A stretch of DNA of 64,000 nt from Hsuehochloa calcarea (GCA_036346395.1 CM070603.1:28491045-28555044); one strand, 5' to 3'; shown: positions 46,001 to 58,132, counted from the stretch's first letter. Made by a program: numbers and translations. The notes: generated by a model from the sequence alone, not told the origin.

Positions 46001-49000
46001 CCGGAATCTGTGCTGGCCAAACTATGCAAGTGCACGTTCGAGTCGGCGACACAGAATTACTAGCCTGGATTGACTCATAACTTTCTGCAGGATAAGGTGG
46101 TCGATCAGTTGGGATTGAAAGTGCATTCTCGATGCGATTTGCAAGTTCTGGTGGCCAACGGGGAACAGATTTCTAGTAAAGGGGTGATACGTGGACTTTC
46201 GATTGTGATCAGTAAGAAGTTTCACATCGATTTTTATGATCTTCAGTTGGATGGGTTTGATATGGTTCTTGGCATACAATGGCTTCGCTGTCTCGGGCTG
46301 ATCATGTGGGATTTTGACTTACTAACCATGTCTTTCTGGCATGATGATCATCACGTATTGTGGCACGGGTTGCCCGGCAAACGGCAGGAGATGCAAGTCC
46401 AGAGCAGCGCAACACATGATTTGATGGCGACTTTGCTCAAGGAATTTATGGATCTTTTCGCTGAACCGACGGGACTGCCACTCTCTTGTCCTTGTGATCA
46501 TAGGATCTATATGTTTCCTGGTACGCCGTCGGTAGTAGTGAGACCATACCGCTACCCGATGTTGCAAAAGGAGGAACTAGAAAGACAGTGCTAGGCAGTG
46601 CTCAACCAAGGGATCATCCATCGTAGCACCTCGGCGTATTCATCACCAGTCTTGTTGGTGAAGAAGCTAGATGTTTCAATTCGAAGGCAGTTATAGACCA
46701 GTTTCCAATTCCGATTATAGATGAACTCCTTGATGAACTGAAGGGAGCTCATTTTTTCTCTAAATTGATCTGCGTTTCGGCTATCATCAGGTCAGAATGA
46801 ATTCGGCGGATGTGGAAAAACAGCTTTTCAGACTCACGAAGGTCTTTTCGAGTTTCTCATTATGTTGTTCGATTTGACCAATGTTCCGGCCATTTTTCAA
46901 GCCTTGATGAATGAGGTTCTACTACTATATCTCTATAAATTTGTGCTCGTCTTTTTTGACGACATCTTGATTTACAGTAGGACATGGTCAGAACATCTCG
47001 AACATGTGCGCACAGTTCTTCGTTTATTACACAGCAATCAGCTATACCTCAAGCATTCCTAATGTTCTTCCGGCAAGGATTCCATCTCATATTTGGGTCA
47101 CGTGATCTCAGCTGAAGGAGTTGCCATGGATACTAGCAAAGTGCGCGCGGTACAGGATTGGCTTACTCCATGCTCGGTGCGAGCTTTACATGGATTTTTG
47201 GGCTTGGCGGGATATTACAGGAAATTCATCCATAATTATGGTATAATCGCAGCACCTCTTACTTGTTTTTTTGAAGAAACAAACTTTCTCTTGGTCCAAC
47301 GAGGCTTCACAAGCTTTTGAGACCCATAAACACGCTCTCTTGGTTGGTCCAATTTTGCAACTGCCAGATTTTTCGCAGCCCTTCATGGTGGACTGTGATG
47401 CGTCCGGCATAAGTTTTGTTGCGGTTTTGCATTAGGGAGAACAACCAATTGCTTTCTTTAGTCGACCGGTTGCTCAATGAGCTAATTGGGTTGGTCAAAG
47501 CAGTCAGACATTAGAGACCTTATCTTTGGGGAAGACAATTTGTCATCCGCACCAATCATTACAGTTTGAAAATTCTTTTGGACCAACGTCTATCTACAAT
47601 TCCACAACACCAATGGGTAAGCAAACTATTTGGTTTTGATTTAATCGTGGAATGTCGACTGGGTCGACAGAACCGAGTTGCTGATGCGTTATCCCGAAGA
47701 GAAGAAGCGACAGTGGCTTTGTCAACACTTTCGGGTCCTCATTTTCATCTCATTGATGCTATTCGTCAAGTGCTCCATGACGATAATGAGTTGATCGCCT
47801 TACAACATCAGATTATGACAGGTATGTTGGGACCTCCATGGGCGTTTATTGATGGATTGGTCACCAAGGCGGGTCGCATATACATTCCGGCGTCCTCTGT
47901 ATTAATCCAGAAAATCCTTGAGGCCATTCATAGTATGGGACATGAAGGCCAATAGAAAACGCCGCATCATATTCGAGCAGATTTCACCTCGGTGATCGCA
48001 AATTGGTTGCTGATTGGGTCTGTAATTGTGCCATTTGTCAGCGAAATAAAACTTAGCATTTGCATCCAGCAGGACTTCTTCAACCTTTGGAGGTGTTCGG
48101 GCAAATTTGGTCAGATATTTCAATGGATTTTATTGAAGGCCTTCCAAAAATTAGTGGACAATCGGTGATTTTATCTGTTGTCGATAGGTTTTCCAAGTAC
48201 GCTCACTTTATTACATTGTCCCATCCTTATCCGGCCAATTCATTTGCCTATAAGTTCTTTGTAGAAATATTGAGACTTCATGGATTGCCATCATCCATTG
48301 TTAGCGATCGAGACCCTGCGTTTACAAGCAAGTTTTGGAAAGAGCTTTTCAGTCTTTCAGGAGTCAAACTCAGTTTCAGTTATGCCTTTCATACACAAAC
48401 GGATGGCCAGACTGAGGTGATCTATAGAATTGTCATGTATCTTCGATGTTTAGTGGGTGATCGACCGCGGGATTGGGTTAAATGGTTACTATGGGCTGAA
48501 TATTGTTATAATACAAGTTTTCAGTGAGTTATCAAAACTAGCCCTTTTCGCGTTGTGTATGGAAGGGAGCCCCCAACAATGAAATCATATGAACCTAGAT
48601 TGGCCAAGGTTGAAGCTGTGGACCAATCTTTGATAGTCCGGGATGAATTCTTGACCGAAATTCAGGAGCGCTTACGACTTGCACAACAGACCATGAAGGA
48701 TCAGCATGACATCCATCATCGACATTTGACGTTTCAAGTTCATGAGTGGGTGTGGTTGCGCTTACAAAATAGACAAGCACTTTCTCTTGCTGCCAGGAAA
48801 TATTCAAAGCTAGCTCCCCGATATTATGGACCATTTTAGATTATCGAATGCACTGGTAATGTGGTATATAGATTGAAACTATCGGCGGGTACAAGAATTC
48901 ATGATGTATTTCATGTTGGGTTGCTGAAACGTTTCCATGGTGATCCTCCCACGGAGATTCCAGTGTTACCTCCTATTATGCATGGCCGAGTGGTTCCAAA

Positions 49001-52000
49001 CTTCCAATCCCATGGAAAATTATACAAACACGCCGCTGACGAGATAGATGGGAATTACTTTTGCAGTGGAAAGGATTGGCGGCAACTGAGGCAACATGGG
49101 AGTTCTTAGATCAATTTCAAACTTTGGATCAATTTCAAACTTTGTATCCGGAGTTCCAGCTCGAGGACGAGTTGTTTGTCGAGGGGGGAGAGATGTTATG
49201 GACTCGTATTGGGGTCCGCATTATAAGAGAAGGAATCGTTCACGCGCACATCGCAGAGAACTCAAGCGACATCGGGGAGCCGGATCCGGGCGGGAGGCGG
49301 AGCAGGGGAGGCCAGGGGCACCAGATCCGAGCAAGAGAGAGTTCGGGGCGGCGTCGGGGAGCTGGATCGGGGCGGGCGAGAAGGGGAGTAGGGGAGGCCT
49401 GGCGGCGCCTCGGGGGAGCAGGGCAGTGGCGCCTCACGGGAGAGAGGGAGAGGCGGCGGTGAATCTGGAGTTTGGTAGGAGAGGGAAAAACCCTAACCCT
49501 AACCAGTCTGATACCATGTTGGGAATAGACTTGATGTATTGCAAGGGGCCAATGGACCTATATATACAAGTACATAGCGGGTGCAATATGCAGGAAACAC
49601 CCTAAACTAGGGAAGAATAACACATCATATATATACATCTAACAATGATCCCTTATAAGTAAAAGAGGTCGGTCCTTAGGCATCAGAATGAATAAGATCA
49701 AAAGGACGACTCAACCGAGACGCACTGGAAGTGTAGGGGAGTTGTAGCTACTTGTCAAGCTTACAACCCGCACAGTGCATAGCAGTGTGTACAGAGACTC
49801 TACCAAGGACACCCTGACCTACTAAAGTAGATAGACGTGAGTTACGAAGATTACTCAAACGATGATGCCACTGGTAGAAGGTAGTAGAGTAGGTAGTAGA
49901 AGCAGATCCGGCAACATGCCCAGTTGGAATTGAAGGAGATGATGAAAACTCATATGATCCAGCACATAGAAGCCTCGAGCTCCTCTATGGCGACGGCTAG
50001 TACCAACGAGAGACCTAGTCTGACGATCCTGCACAAAACATGAAGAATCATCAAACCCAACAAAGTAGTTCATACTAGTAAGCTGGCCAACAGACATAAG
50101 GTTCATAGATAACTGAGGAACAAGAGAGACATTAGGAACAATAATATGAGGAACAGAGAGTGCCCTGATGAGTAACCAAACAGGATATGCCATCAGTTGT
50201 CTAAACACAAACAACCTTTGTGACAGGCTTACACGCCACCAGTTGTGTACCATCAGGCGCATATGGAAAGAGGCGTCTAAATCCAAAACCCAAGTACTTG
50301 AGGTAGACTGTGGTGCAGTAGACCCACTAAGAGGAGATCCCAACAGAGACTGAGCTAAAACTGATCATGAGGTATTGGTAGTGGAGATTACCACAGCAAC
50401 AGTCATTTTGAGCATCGGTAGAAGGACCAGAGATATGACAAGCTCTCCCAGTAGCACGTTTGGCTCGATAAGCAGCCAATAACTCAGGATGGAGTCCGAA
50501 GCAGCGATCAATATTGTGTCCAGTCCTCAAACAGTGGGGGCGGACAATCTCACCAGAGGAAATTGCAGTTGTGGGTGGTGGAGCAACGATTGGACCATGC
50601 TGATGAGGAGCTGCCAAGATAGTGTGGGTGAGACTGCAGAAGAAGCAGCCAATGAGTGAAGTCGAGTCTCCTTAGCAAGCAGTGTAGCAAACGCCTTTGT
50701 CATGGTGAGAAGAGGTGTCTGACCAAGCAACAAAGAACGAGCAGACTCAAACTCGAACCGAAGACGCATCACAAAAGCAAACATGAGACGCTACTGCTCA
50801 TAGCACTCCCTAGCAAAACACTCTCCACACCCAACACAAGGCTTGGGAGTCGTAGATGCCAACTGACTGGATATACTGGTGAAGGCACTATAGTACTCTA
50901 TGGTCATGTCATGTTGTAGGTCAGTTAGACGCTGCTCAAGCGAGAAACGAAGTGCCTCACTGGTCTACTGGTATCACTGCTGCAAGTACTCCCACATCTC
51001 CTTGGCAGAGGACATATCGATGAATAATGCTCAAATCGGAACCTCTACACTCATGCAGGGAATACCCATCACACGATCATCTGCAACCTGCCAAGCACGG
51101 GCTCCAACAGGATCAATCTCATGGAGTGGCGAGTGATCCTCGATGAGATGTGAAGCGAGTCCAATGGATCGAAGAAGCATGCGAATCGAGGAGGCCTAAT
51201 CTCGGTAGTTCTGGCCATTAAGCTTGATGTCGGACGCTAAGAGCACCACCACGAAGGAACGGGTCAAACGACGCCATGAGTACCAAATCCGCTGCTAAAC
51301 CCAAAATACCAAGAAACTCGAGAGCAGAGCAGGTGTCGGGAGCAGAGCACAAGGCGAGAGGCAATGGAGACAACAACAAGGCCAAGAGCAGCGAGATGGC
51401 GAGCGGTGAAGCGCAGAGGAGCATCCACAGGAGGCAAAGCAGCCAACCGCTGAGATAGGACTCAGCGGCGGCCCAGAGCAACCAAAATCGAGGCCGACGA
51501 CGACGAACGGTGTGAAGGACTGCAGCAGGCGAAGAAGATGCCTATTCCCGACGAGTGGTGGCAGCTAAGGCACACCGGTCTGGTCCCAACGGCGGAAGAC
51601 GTGAAGAAAGAGCGAACCACGAGAGAGGAGAGGGAGAAGAGTAGCACGCCGGTAAAGGCTTGCCAGAGACTTGCTGACGACGGCGAGGGTGGCGTCGGCC
51701 AGACCAGGTCTAGGCCCTAACCCTAGGCTCTAATACCTTGTTAGATCTAGGAGAGTGGCACAAGTGATGCCTTTTCTATTAATTATGAGGGGTTATATAG
51801 ACACCCATACATGGGTCACATGGACCAGACATATACAATAGACTAGCAACTCTATATTACAAGGATATATACATTAACAGTTTTGAGTTTGCATCTCCCA
51901 GCATTCTGCTAAAGCTCAGCCCCATGGGACCATCGTTGTGATATGGATGAACACAGTGGCGGAACTAGGATTTCGTCACGTCTGGGCCGTAGAGGGATGG

Positions 52001-54165
52001 ATGCTACTAGTACCTAGGCTAGGAGGCAAGGTTGCGTCTAGGGCTTACCTGGGCTTTGCACTGATAAATATCTCACGCCCGGGCTGGAGCCTAGGCTGTC
52101 ATGGGCCTAGATTCACCCCTGGATGAACACCAACTTTTTTTTCTACGTTCACATTTCGAACCCTAAATTCCTATATCTACTAGTATTTGTACGTCGTGGT
52201 AATTGGATATACATGTAAACTAGTATATGCTGAAAAACTGTTCTGGCCTTTTTTTCTGTCCTTTGATGACAATGGTGAAGGTGATACAGATAGAAACTAG
52301 TGTTTAACGCCAGTAGCAATAAAGGTTATCCATGTGGGACTTAATACATCAGAAATATACCCTTGTTCCTGATTGTCCGTATAGTGATGCATACTATGTG
52401 TATCAGTACTTTCAAACTCATTGAATCACCACGTAGCTACCATTTTGCCTGATTACCTAGGTAGTAGGTACCTCGAATAAGTTGAATCACTGAAATGTTA
52501 GGTTGTTTCATCAATGCATGCCACGGGATTCACCTCTATCAAATCTTTTACTGAGGATTGAGTATTGATTGTGAAACTTCCGTGTAGTCAGACCTGAAGG
52601 TTCTTCTGTTTCCTGGATCCTGATAAAACGTACTTATTGATGGCAGGGGCATGGAGATAAGCGAGGCTCTAAAGTTGCAGATGGAGGTGCAGAAGCGGCT
52701 ACATGAACAATTAGAGGCAAGTAGATACATTCTTGGGTTCGTAATCTGTTACTTAGCTTCATGTTTTTTTTAGGGTGTCAATATACGGGTAGCTTGTTAG
52801 CTTATTTTTGCACTGACCAGATAGGAGAAGCTGTCGCCTGACCAAATGAAATGACGTATGACTTCAGATTGTGGGAAAAAGAGTCGTACATGTACTGTAG
52901 CATTATATTTTATCGTTAGTTATTGGCTCTCCATTTGTGATAGCATGGCTTGTGGATAGGCATGACTTTCATAGCTTGTTTTATTTTAGTAAATATGCTG
53001 AATACTTGTCCCTATATGAAGTTTTGACAATAGCATACTGAATTGTTCTCTATTTATTGATAGTAGTATTGTTTTCTCTATTGAATCTGATAACTTTATC
53101 ATATTAAAAGCCCATTGACATGCATACTATTTCTTTATTCTCACGCAATTGTCAAATAATTACATAAGCCCATTCTCTTACTGCATTTCATCCCAAAACA
53201 TTAAAAAAAAGGCTTGCTCAAGATAATACATTTTAACCTTGAAATTCTTTCAGTTTATGTTTGAGACTCTCATGCATAAATGAATTTCTTTATTTGAGAC
53301 AAAATCAGTTAAAACACATCATCTCTGAAATAAAACATACATGAAAACTAGTTTAGTCTTACTTTGCAAACAGTACATTTGTGGGAGGACATATTCCTGT
53401 GTTACTAGATCATCAGCTCACATGAGCTCTTGACTTGGTTTAGTCAACAATATTTTGTTCCAATCTCGATGCACTCTGACTAGTAAGTGAACTGTAGGAT
53501 GCACAGTGGTGACAGTGGTCTCTGTTGCACAATTTTCAGGCAGTGCATTGTAGCTTCTAGCCTCCATTCGAAATGCAGAAAATATCACTTCCTGCTCTTC
53601 CAAAACATTTCTACAGGTACAAAGGCAGCTACAGCTCCGAATAGAAGCCCAAGGCAAGTATCTCCAGAAGATCATTGAGGAGCAGCAGCGCCTAAGCGGT
53701 GTGCTGGGTGAATCAGGCAAGTTGAGTGCCCTCGGCCCAGCTCCAGGGGAGCTCTTCCAGGATTCCATCAAAACTGACCCCTCGACCCCAGTACCAACTT
53801 CTGAGTCCCCAATCTGGGACAAGGCTGCAAGTGGTGGTCTCGGAGGTACTAGTGGGCTGTTCAAGACCCTTTCTTCTCATGATGACTGTCTCTCATCAGG
53901 CCGCGAGCCTCTGACACCAGACTCCAGTTGCCGTGCCAGTCCCCCCCTACAGAGCCCCAGAGCTAGCAAGAGGGCTCGGGTCAGCAATGGTGTTGATCAT
54001 GGGAACGAGTTCGCCCTACCTCACAACATTATGGAGTCGAGCTCAGGTTCCGATTTCCGACAGACAAGCTCGGTGTTCTCATCCAGCACAGGGCACTTCG
54101 ATTCATTGGCAGCTCTGAATGCCCACCGGGACGGCTTCACTAATGGTTCAGGCAGCGATGTTTGA
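43071..54165 (+). CDS. MYB-CC (PHR1/PHL-like) transcription factor
   Basis: Six coding exons are seen: 43071-43284, 43589-43665, 43754-43796, 43872-43929, 52647-52716 and 53617-54165. They give 1011 bp and 336 residues with consistent phases. Residues 47-105 form a GARP/MYB-like DNA-binding domain with 'RLRWTDELHERFVDAV' and 'KSHLQKYRLAKYIPD'. Residues 133-178 form the MYB-CC coiled coil with 'MEVQKRLHEQLE' and 'EAQGKYLQKIIEEQQ'. The tail is Ser-rich with a KRAR basic patch. Such proteins bind P1BS-like sites as dimers in the nucleus, many in phosphate responses. The exact paralogue is not assigned. Intron 4 (43930-52646) is swollen by retroelements. Intron 5 starts GC instead of GT. A 4-codon upstream ORF (43064-43078) overlaps the start. 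Confidence 0.93.
44281..44689 (+). repeat. 5' LTR of the Reina-like element
   Basis: It begins TGTTGTGGACTCATATTGGG and ends 'ggcacatca', two bases before the PBS. Its first 70 bp match 49195-49270 (TGTTATGGACTCGTATTGGG). Confidence 0.8.
44712..45715 (+). pseudogene. gag of the Reina-like element
   Basis: The ATG lies just after the PBS and opens MSSGAEKNSEPSEVMAVIAE. A stop at 44847 interrupts. The long frame 44931-45533 has the retrotransposon gag core ('YHKLEFSIYNSKEDPLGWI', 'WSRFKERCHLQFGP', 'VADYQEKFLVLL'). A further stop lies at 45531. A 30-bp unit is exactly duplicated at 45541-45570 and 45571-45600, repeating TSGLTD. Gag would form the virus-like particle. This copy is not translatable as one product. 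Confidence 0.75.
45860..49190 (+). pseudogene. pol (PR-RT-RH-IN-chromodomain) of the Reina-like element
   Basis: Protease lies near 46050-46290 ('THNFLQDKVVDQLGL', 'DMVLGIQWL') but the active-site DSG is damaged. RT runs 46440-47060 with the catalytic 'FFDDILIYS'. RNase H runs 47380-47700 ('VDCDASG', 'RVADALSRR'). Integrase runs 47900-48840 with 'DFIEGLPKISGQSVI', 'VSDRDPAFTSKFW' and 'TDGQTEV', which keeps the D-D-E residues. A chromodomain lies at 49055-49130 ('QWKGLAATEATWE'), followed by 'PEFQLEDELFVEGG'. An 18-bp duplication repeats DQFQTL. Stops at 46592, 47060 and 47318, among others, plus frame changes, break it. Confidence 0.8.
49271..49644 (-). mobile_element. Copia 5' fragment A: LTR, PBS and leader, minus strand
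   Basis: The minus strand has a 128-bp LTR (49644 to 49517, TGTTAGATG...TTCCCAACA). The PBS TGGTATCAGACTGG (49516-49503) and a GC-rich leader that runs to about 49271 follow, where it meets the Reina 3' LTR. No coding part remains. Confidence 0.65.
49645..51879 (-). mobile_element. Copia fragment B: 5' LTR, gag and start of integrase, minus strand
   Basis: The minus strand begins with a 141-bp LTR (51879 to 51739, TGTTAATG...GATCTAACA) and a PBS-like 'aggtattagagcc'. Broken gag follows (51700-50360). The gag-pre-integrase region (50343-49855) has 'MNLMSVGQLTSMNYFVGFDD' and 'SCFVQDRQT'. Degenerate integrase start 'FDLIHSDA' lies near 49700, and the rest of pol is missing. LTR B and LTR A share the TGTTA(G)ATGTATATAT start, so they may be divergent members of one family. 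Confidence 0.7.
51954..52121. mobile_element. 168-bp hAT-type MITE with perfect 8-bp target duplication
   Basis: It starts CAGTGGCGGAACTAGG and ends with the reverse complement of CAGGGGTGAATCTAGG. GATGAACA flanks it on both sides (51946-51953 and 52122-52129). Eight-base duplications and CAGTGGCGGA-like ends are typical of grass hAT MITEs. It lies in intron 4 of the MYB-CC gene. Confidence 0.85.
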
Positions 54166-55437
54166 TTCCGGCGTTTCCCCGGTAGCGCAGTGTCACTTGA
54201 GGATCGCTAGTCGTTGTATCTCTTCAGTAGAACTATTGATCTTAGGATACTAGATGCTGCAAACCATGTTTATTATCTAGTGTCTGGTGTATGTTTGTAA
54301 CGTGTTTATTCAATCAGAGATAGCTGTGCACATCATTTTTACAGGTTGTGGCGATCTGGAGTTCCACTTGCATCCTGTTGGAGTTTTTATTCTTAGCTAG
54401 ATTATGTAAGGTTAGGCGACATCAAGGATTCGGGATATTACTTTCTTTGAAGGGATTCAGGGTAGTACTTTCGTTGAGCCTTGTTATACTCAGGATCAAG
54501 GATTAAACACCCGGTACAGGAGGAAATCCTGGTCAGCGGGGCTTGGTTACCGGAAAACCATGAAAATCTCGGATGAATTTTAAAAACTGAATTTTGAATT
54601 TAAGATTTGAAAGACCGGTTACTGGATCGGTTACCGTCAAAAAATCAGAATAATGATAATATTAATTAGAAAATCTTTAATGAAGTGCATATTTAACTCA
54701 TACAATACGTAATTTAGCATATTTAACTTATAAAAGACATAATCTAGCATATTTAGCTCATATGAAGTGCAAACCGACTAGAATAATAAATTAATCATAT
54801 TTAGCTTATATAATGCGTAATTCAGCACAAAAAATGTCTAAATCAACTTAAGAAGTGCATTGTCTAAATCAACTTAAGTGCATTATTACGTGGTCAAATT
54901 CAAATTCCAATTTGAAACTTTCCGGTTGATACTGTTCACCTGGGATTTTCAGTAATCGTCGGGATTTTGATCCTACTCGGGATGCAGCTCCAGGAACTTG
55001 AATGTCTATTTATGGTGTTTGCTAAATCGAGTGTCCATGTTCTAGGATGTATGCAACAAGTATAGTAACACATTTTTCACTAAGTAGTGTATTGTACAGA
55101 ACAAGTATTAGAATGAGTACACAATAAAAAATTAATACAAGGGTATTCTTTCCTTTAGCATTTGTAAACTGTAAGCAACGGAGGTGGCACTGTTACAGAA
55201 GGGAGCTGCACCGTTGATACAGGTGTTCAGACATGTCCAGTCATTCTATCAGGAGCATGTTGAATCATTCTATTGACAATACCATAAACAGCTAAGGTCA
55301 AGAAGCAACCAATTAACATCAACTACTCTTAAGTTGTCATTTCCATACTCTAGCCTCCTCACTCCTCAGGGCTGACCTGGTGCTAGCACTTGGAGAACAC
55401 AGCCTAACACTTGGAAAACAACCAATCTTCACAGCAT
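54166..55437. other. MYB-CC 3' UTR and intergenic sequence with an AT-rich repeat
   Basis: 54166-54340 is probable 3' UTR. 54490-54990 looks like a small transposon or LTR piece. It includes four ~30-bp units 'agcatatttaactcat...' beginning at 54686, 54716, 54746 and 54796. 55000-55437 should contain the 3' UTR of the minus-strand calcium-binding gene. Confidence 0.45.
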
Positions 55438-57412
55438 TCATTCATCATCGTCCTCATCTTCGTCAATCCCTACCCAGTGAGTGAACGCAAACAGAAATTC
55501 CTTGAAGGTAACCATTTCATTCTTGTCCCAATCCATTTCCTCTAGTACCATGACAAAAAAAAAGAGGATATGCGTCAGAACTGCATAAAAATGAGGGAAC
55601 TTCCAGAAGAACGATGAGAAGTCAAAACATTCAGATGAAGCGCGAACTTTGTTAACAGATAATGTCGTCAAAGTAACATCAAGTAACTATATTTAGATGG
55701 TGGTAGGGGCATTAAGTATCTACCTGTGCATATTTAGTTTACTTCACCCTACACTCAACTAGCTATATAGTCTCGAAAAAAAAAGCTATATCTATCACAT
55801 GAGGGAAAAGTGTAAAGTGACCAGAAAAAGGTAGCGAAGAAACATTAGGGAGCCAGTCATTTTCCTGAGTGGGTGTATGTCTTTCTTTGGAAAGCACTCA
55901 AGGGAAGTAACTCACTTGAAGAGCTCTTCTGTACCAGGCCTACCTCTTTTTTTCCTTTGGATGTATAATACGGTGAGGAGAAAAAGATGTGGTGGTTCAC
56001 AAAAATAAGTGACTGGGGGCAATTGCAGTCTAATCTCGAATTATAAAGGGGGTAAACCAGAGCCTAGTAGGTACTATGCTACAAAGAAATGGAGAACTCA
56101 CCAAATCTTTTCATGGCTATACGCCCGGAAGAGCGTTCTCCTGTGGTGGTCTCATTTATTGCTTGAATCATCTCGTCCTTACTCACATACCCGTCTTTAT
56201 TCTTATCCAAGAAGACAAATGCATCAACCAAGGTCTCAAAAGTTGCCTCAAGATTTCCTAATCCCATCTTTGTCTTCTGTGCGTTAGGTCAAGGAAATAG
56301 ATAAGCTCCTGATAGAAATGCAATAAGAGATTTAAAACAGGATCTGAGTGCAGAAATTTCTGACATGTCCATCTAAGAAACCTTTATAATTGAATCAGAC
56401 TAATGCTGTGATAGAAAATTATGGAAAACGGGTTTTTCTGTTAACACGATGCAGTATTATCTAAATTTTGCCAACAAGCAACATATAAACCGACCACATA
56501 TTTTGCTGATGAACTTAAGAAAATTTATCAAACCAAAATCAACTTTACTTGCCATAGCTATCTAGCAATGCTTTGCTATACAACGTGATAAGAAGAACTA
56601 AGAAAAGGATCAGACTGCTAGGCTATAAAGTATCAAGGATACTGCTTCTGACACAGCTGGTTCATTGAGAAGATAAATAAGGCACAGAAAGACAATGAAC
56701 TCATTGAACTTCATGCTCATATCTTCATTTATATCACAAGCTTCAAAGAGATCAGTTATCTCCTCCTCTATGAATGATATTTCCAGCTTTTGAAAACAAT
56801 GCTTGAGTTCTTCTTTATCTATTTCACCATTGGAATCTTCATCTGAGGAAGGCAGGAAGCAAAAAGGAGTTCAGCCTAAAGTAATTGTGCTTGTTTGCAG
56901 AAGTCAGTGAATATTTGTCAGAGAGCAGCATACTTCCACATGCCTCATTTTGATCACTGCCGACTGTAAAACGTTGCATGAATTCCACAGCTTATGACAA
57001 GAATTATAAGTGAAACAAGACTAAATAACTTGTTAAACTTTTTAGGTCTGGTGCCGATTTCTTTTTTTTCAGGAATTCAAGAATATATTGGTCCTCTTCT
57101 CTTTCTTTAAAACTTTATCATCATAGGAAGGAAGATCCCTACTGCAATTCACTAACTATGAACACAAAAAGATATCTGGAGGATGGCTAGCGCACAGACA
57201 GGGGGACAGAACTCACCAAATTGCTCAAAGATATTCTTGCATTTTCTCAAGCTCTCGTCGATTTTGGGAAACTTCATGATAATACTATCGAACGATTTCA
57301 CTGAAGTTCCATGCGACGCTCTCTGCCGCATGGTTTCCACCATCTTCGTCTCTAGCTTTGAACCGTGCGAACTCCGTCTCAGCGTGTCATGGCGTCCAAG
57401 CACGCCGCCCAT
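55438..57412 (-). CDS. CML21: CML21-type calmodulin-like EF-hand protein
   Basis: Four coding exons on the minus strand (57412-57217, 56842-56643, 56276-56102, 55541-55438) give 675 bp and 224 residues, all with GT-AG introns and matching phases. The four EF loops are at residues 66-77 (DEDSNGEIDKEE), 102-113 (DINEDMSMKFNE), 156-167 (DKNKDGYVSKDE) and 194-205 (DWDKNEMVTFKE). Loops 1 and 3 look fully Ca-binding. Loops 2 and 4 lack the position-6 Gly. The length, the 'KFPKIDESLR' block and the acidic DEDEDDDE end match Arabidopsis CML21. It presumably acts as a Ca sensor. The start MGG could allow N-myristoylation, but residue 6 is Gly, so this is uncertain. The 5' UTR likely has an intron with acceptor at 57464. 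Confidence 0.93.
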
Positions 57413-58132
57413 CTTGGCACTTCACACAGCGTCCCCAATTGGATACACACCAAACAGTAGTACCTGAAAGTGAACAATAGCTGCACCTCATTTCTCAAAC
57501 ATGGCTACTGCCTCAAGTGGTATAATATTCTGCAAGTTGTATTAGCAACCGAGACACCAAAGAAGCAGTCAGTCTGAACCAAACTACGCTCACTGCTAAG
57601 TACCAAATCACCTAGCCACAACTCGGAAGAATAGGACCTTTTTACACCAGAAGAATATGATTTCACCATCGCAATCAACTAATCATCACACTCACACGAC
57701 ACAGCAGGCAAAGAAACCTGAAATCAGAAATGAACAGTAAAGCAACAGTGCAGGCACAGGGAAATCAAACAACGTACTTGAAAGCAATAAAGAATCAAGG
57801 CAAAGACAAGCCTGAGATACCATCATCCCTGTACCACACACCCAGGAGAGAATCCAAGCAAAGGCGAATCTACCCAAACGAGTTTAAGGCACGGCGGATT
57901 GCAATCGGTCACGCGCAAGACGAACAACCCAATCATAATTAAAGATCACGCGGAATCAAACTGCGGGCTTGCCTTGCCTGGGATCGATAGCTCCGGAGAC
58001 CGAACGGCAGAGGGAGGCACGGGATCGCTGGTGTGGGTTCCGCGGCGAATCTTGCGGGGGGTTCGGAATCGACGGGAATAGGTGGGAGCTTCGATCGTGA
58101 GGAAGTGGGATTTTTTTCTTCTTTGCTTTGGG

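Larger units (their letters stand above)
44281..49270 (+). mobile_element. Reina-like chromovirus (Ty3/Gypsy) in intron 4 of the MYB-CC gene
   Basis: It has a 5' LTR (44281-44689, 409 bp), a PBS TGGTATCAGAGCT at 44692 (initiator-Met tRNA type), gag, protease, RT, RNase H, integrase and chromodomain in order, a polypurine tract 'gaggggggagaga' (49182-49194), and only the first ~75 bp of the 3' LTR (49195-49270). Short LTRs, ~5 kb length and a C-terminal chromodomain fit the Reina clade. Many stops and frameshifts show it is dead. A Copia fragment follows where the 3' LTR is cut. Confidence 0.85.

Noticed and set aside
49485..49504. Telomere-like CCCTAACCCTAACC sequence
   Set aside because: Only two or three units occur, within a Copia leader beside the PBS. 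A similar short stretch occurs in the other Copia fragment (51714-51726). It is not an interstitial telomere.
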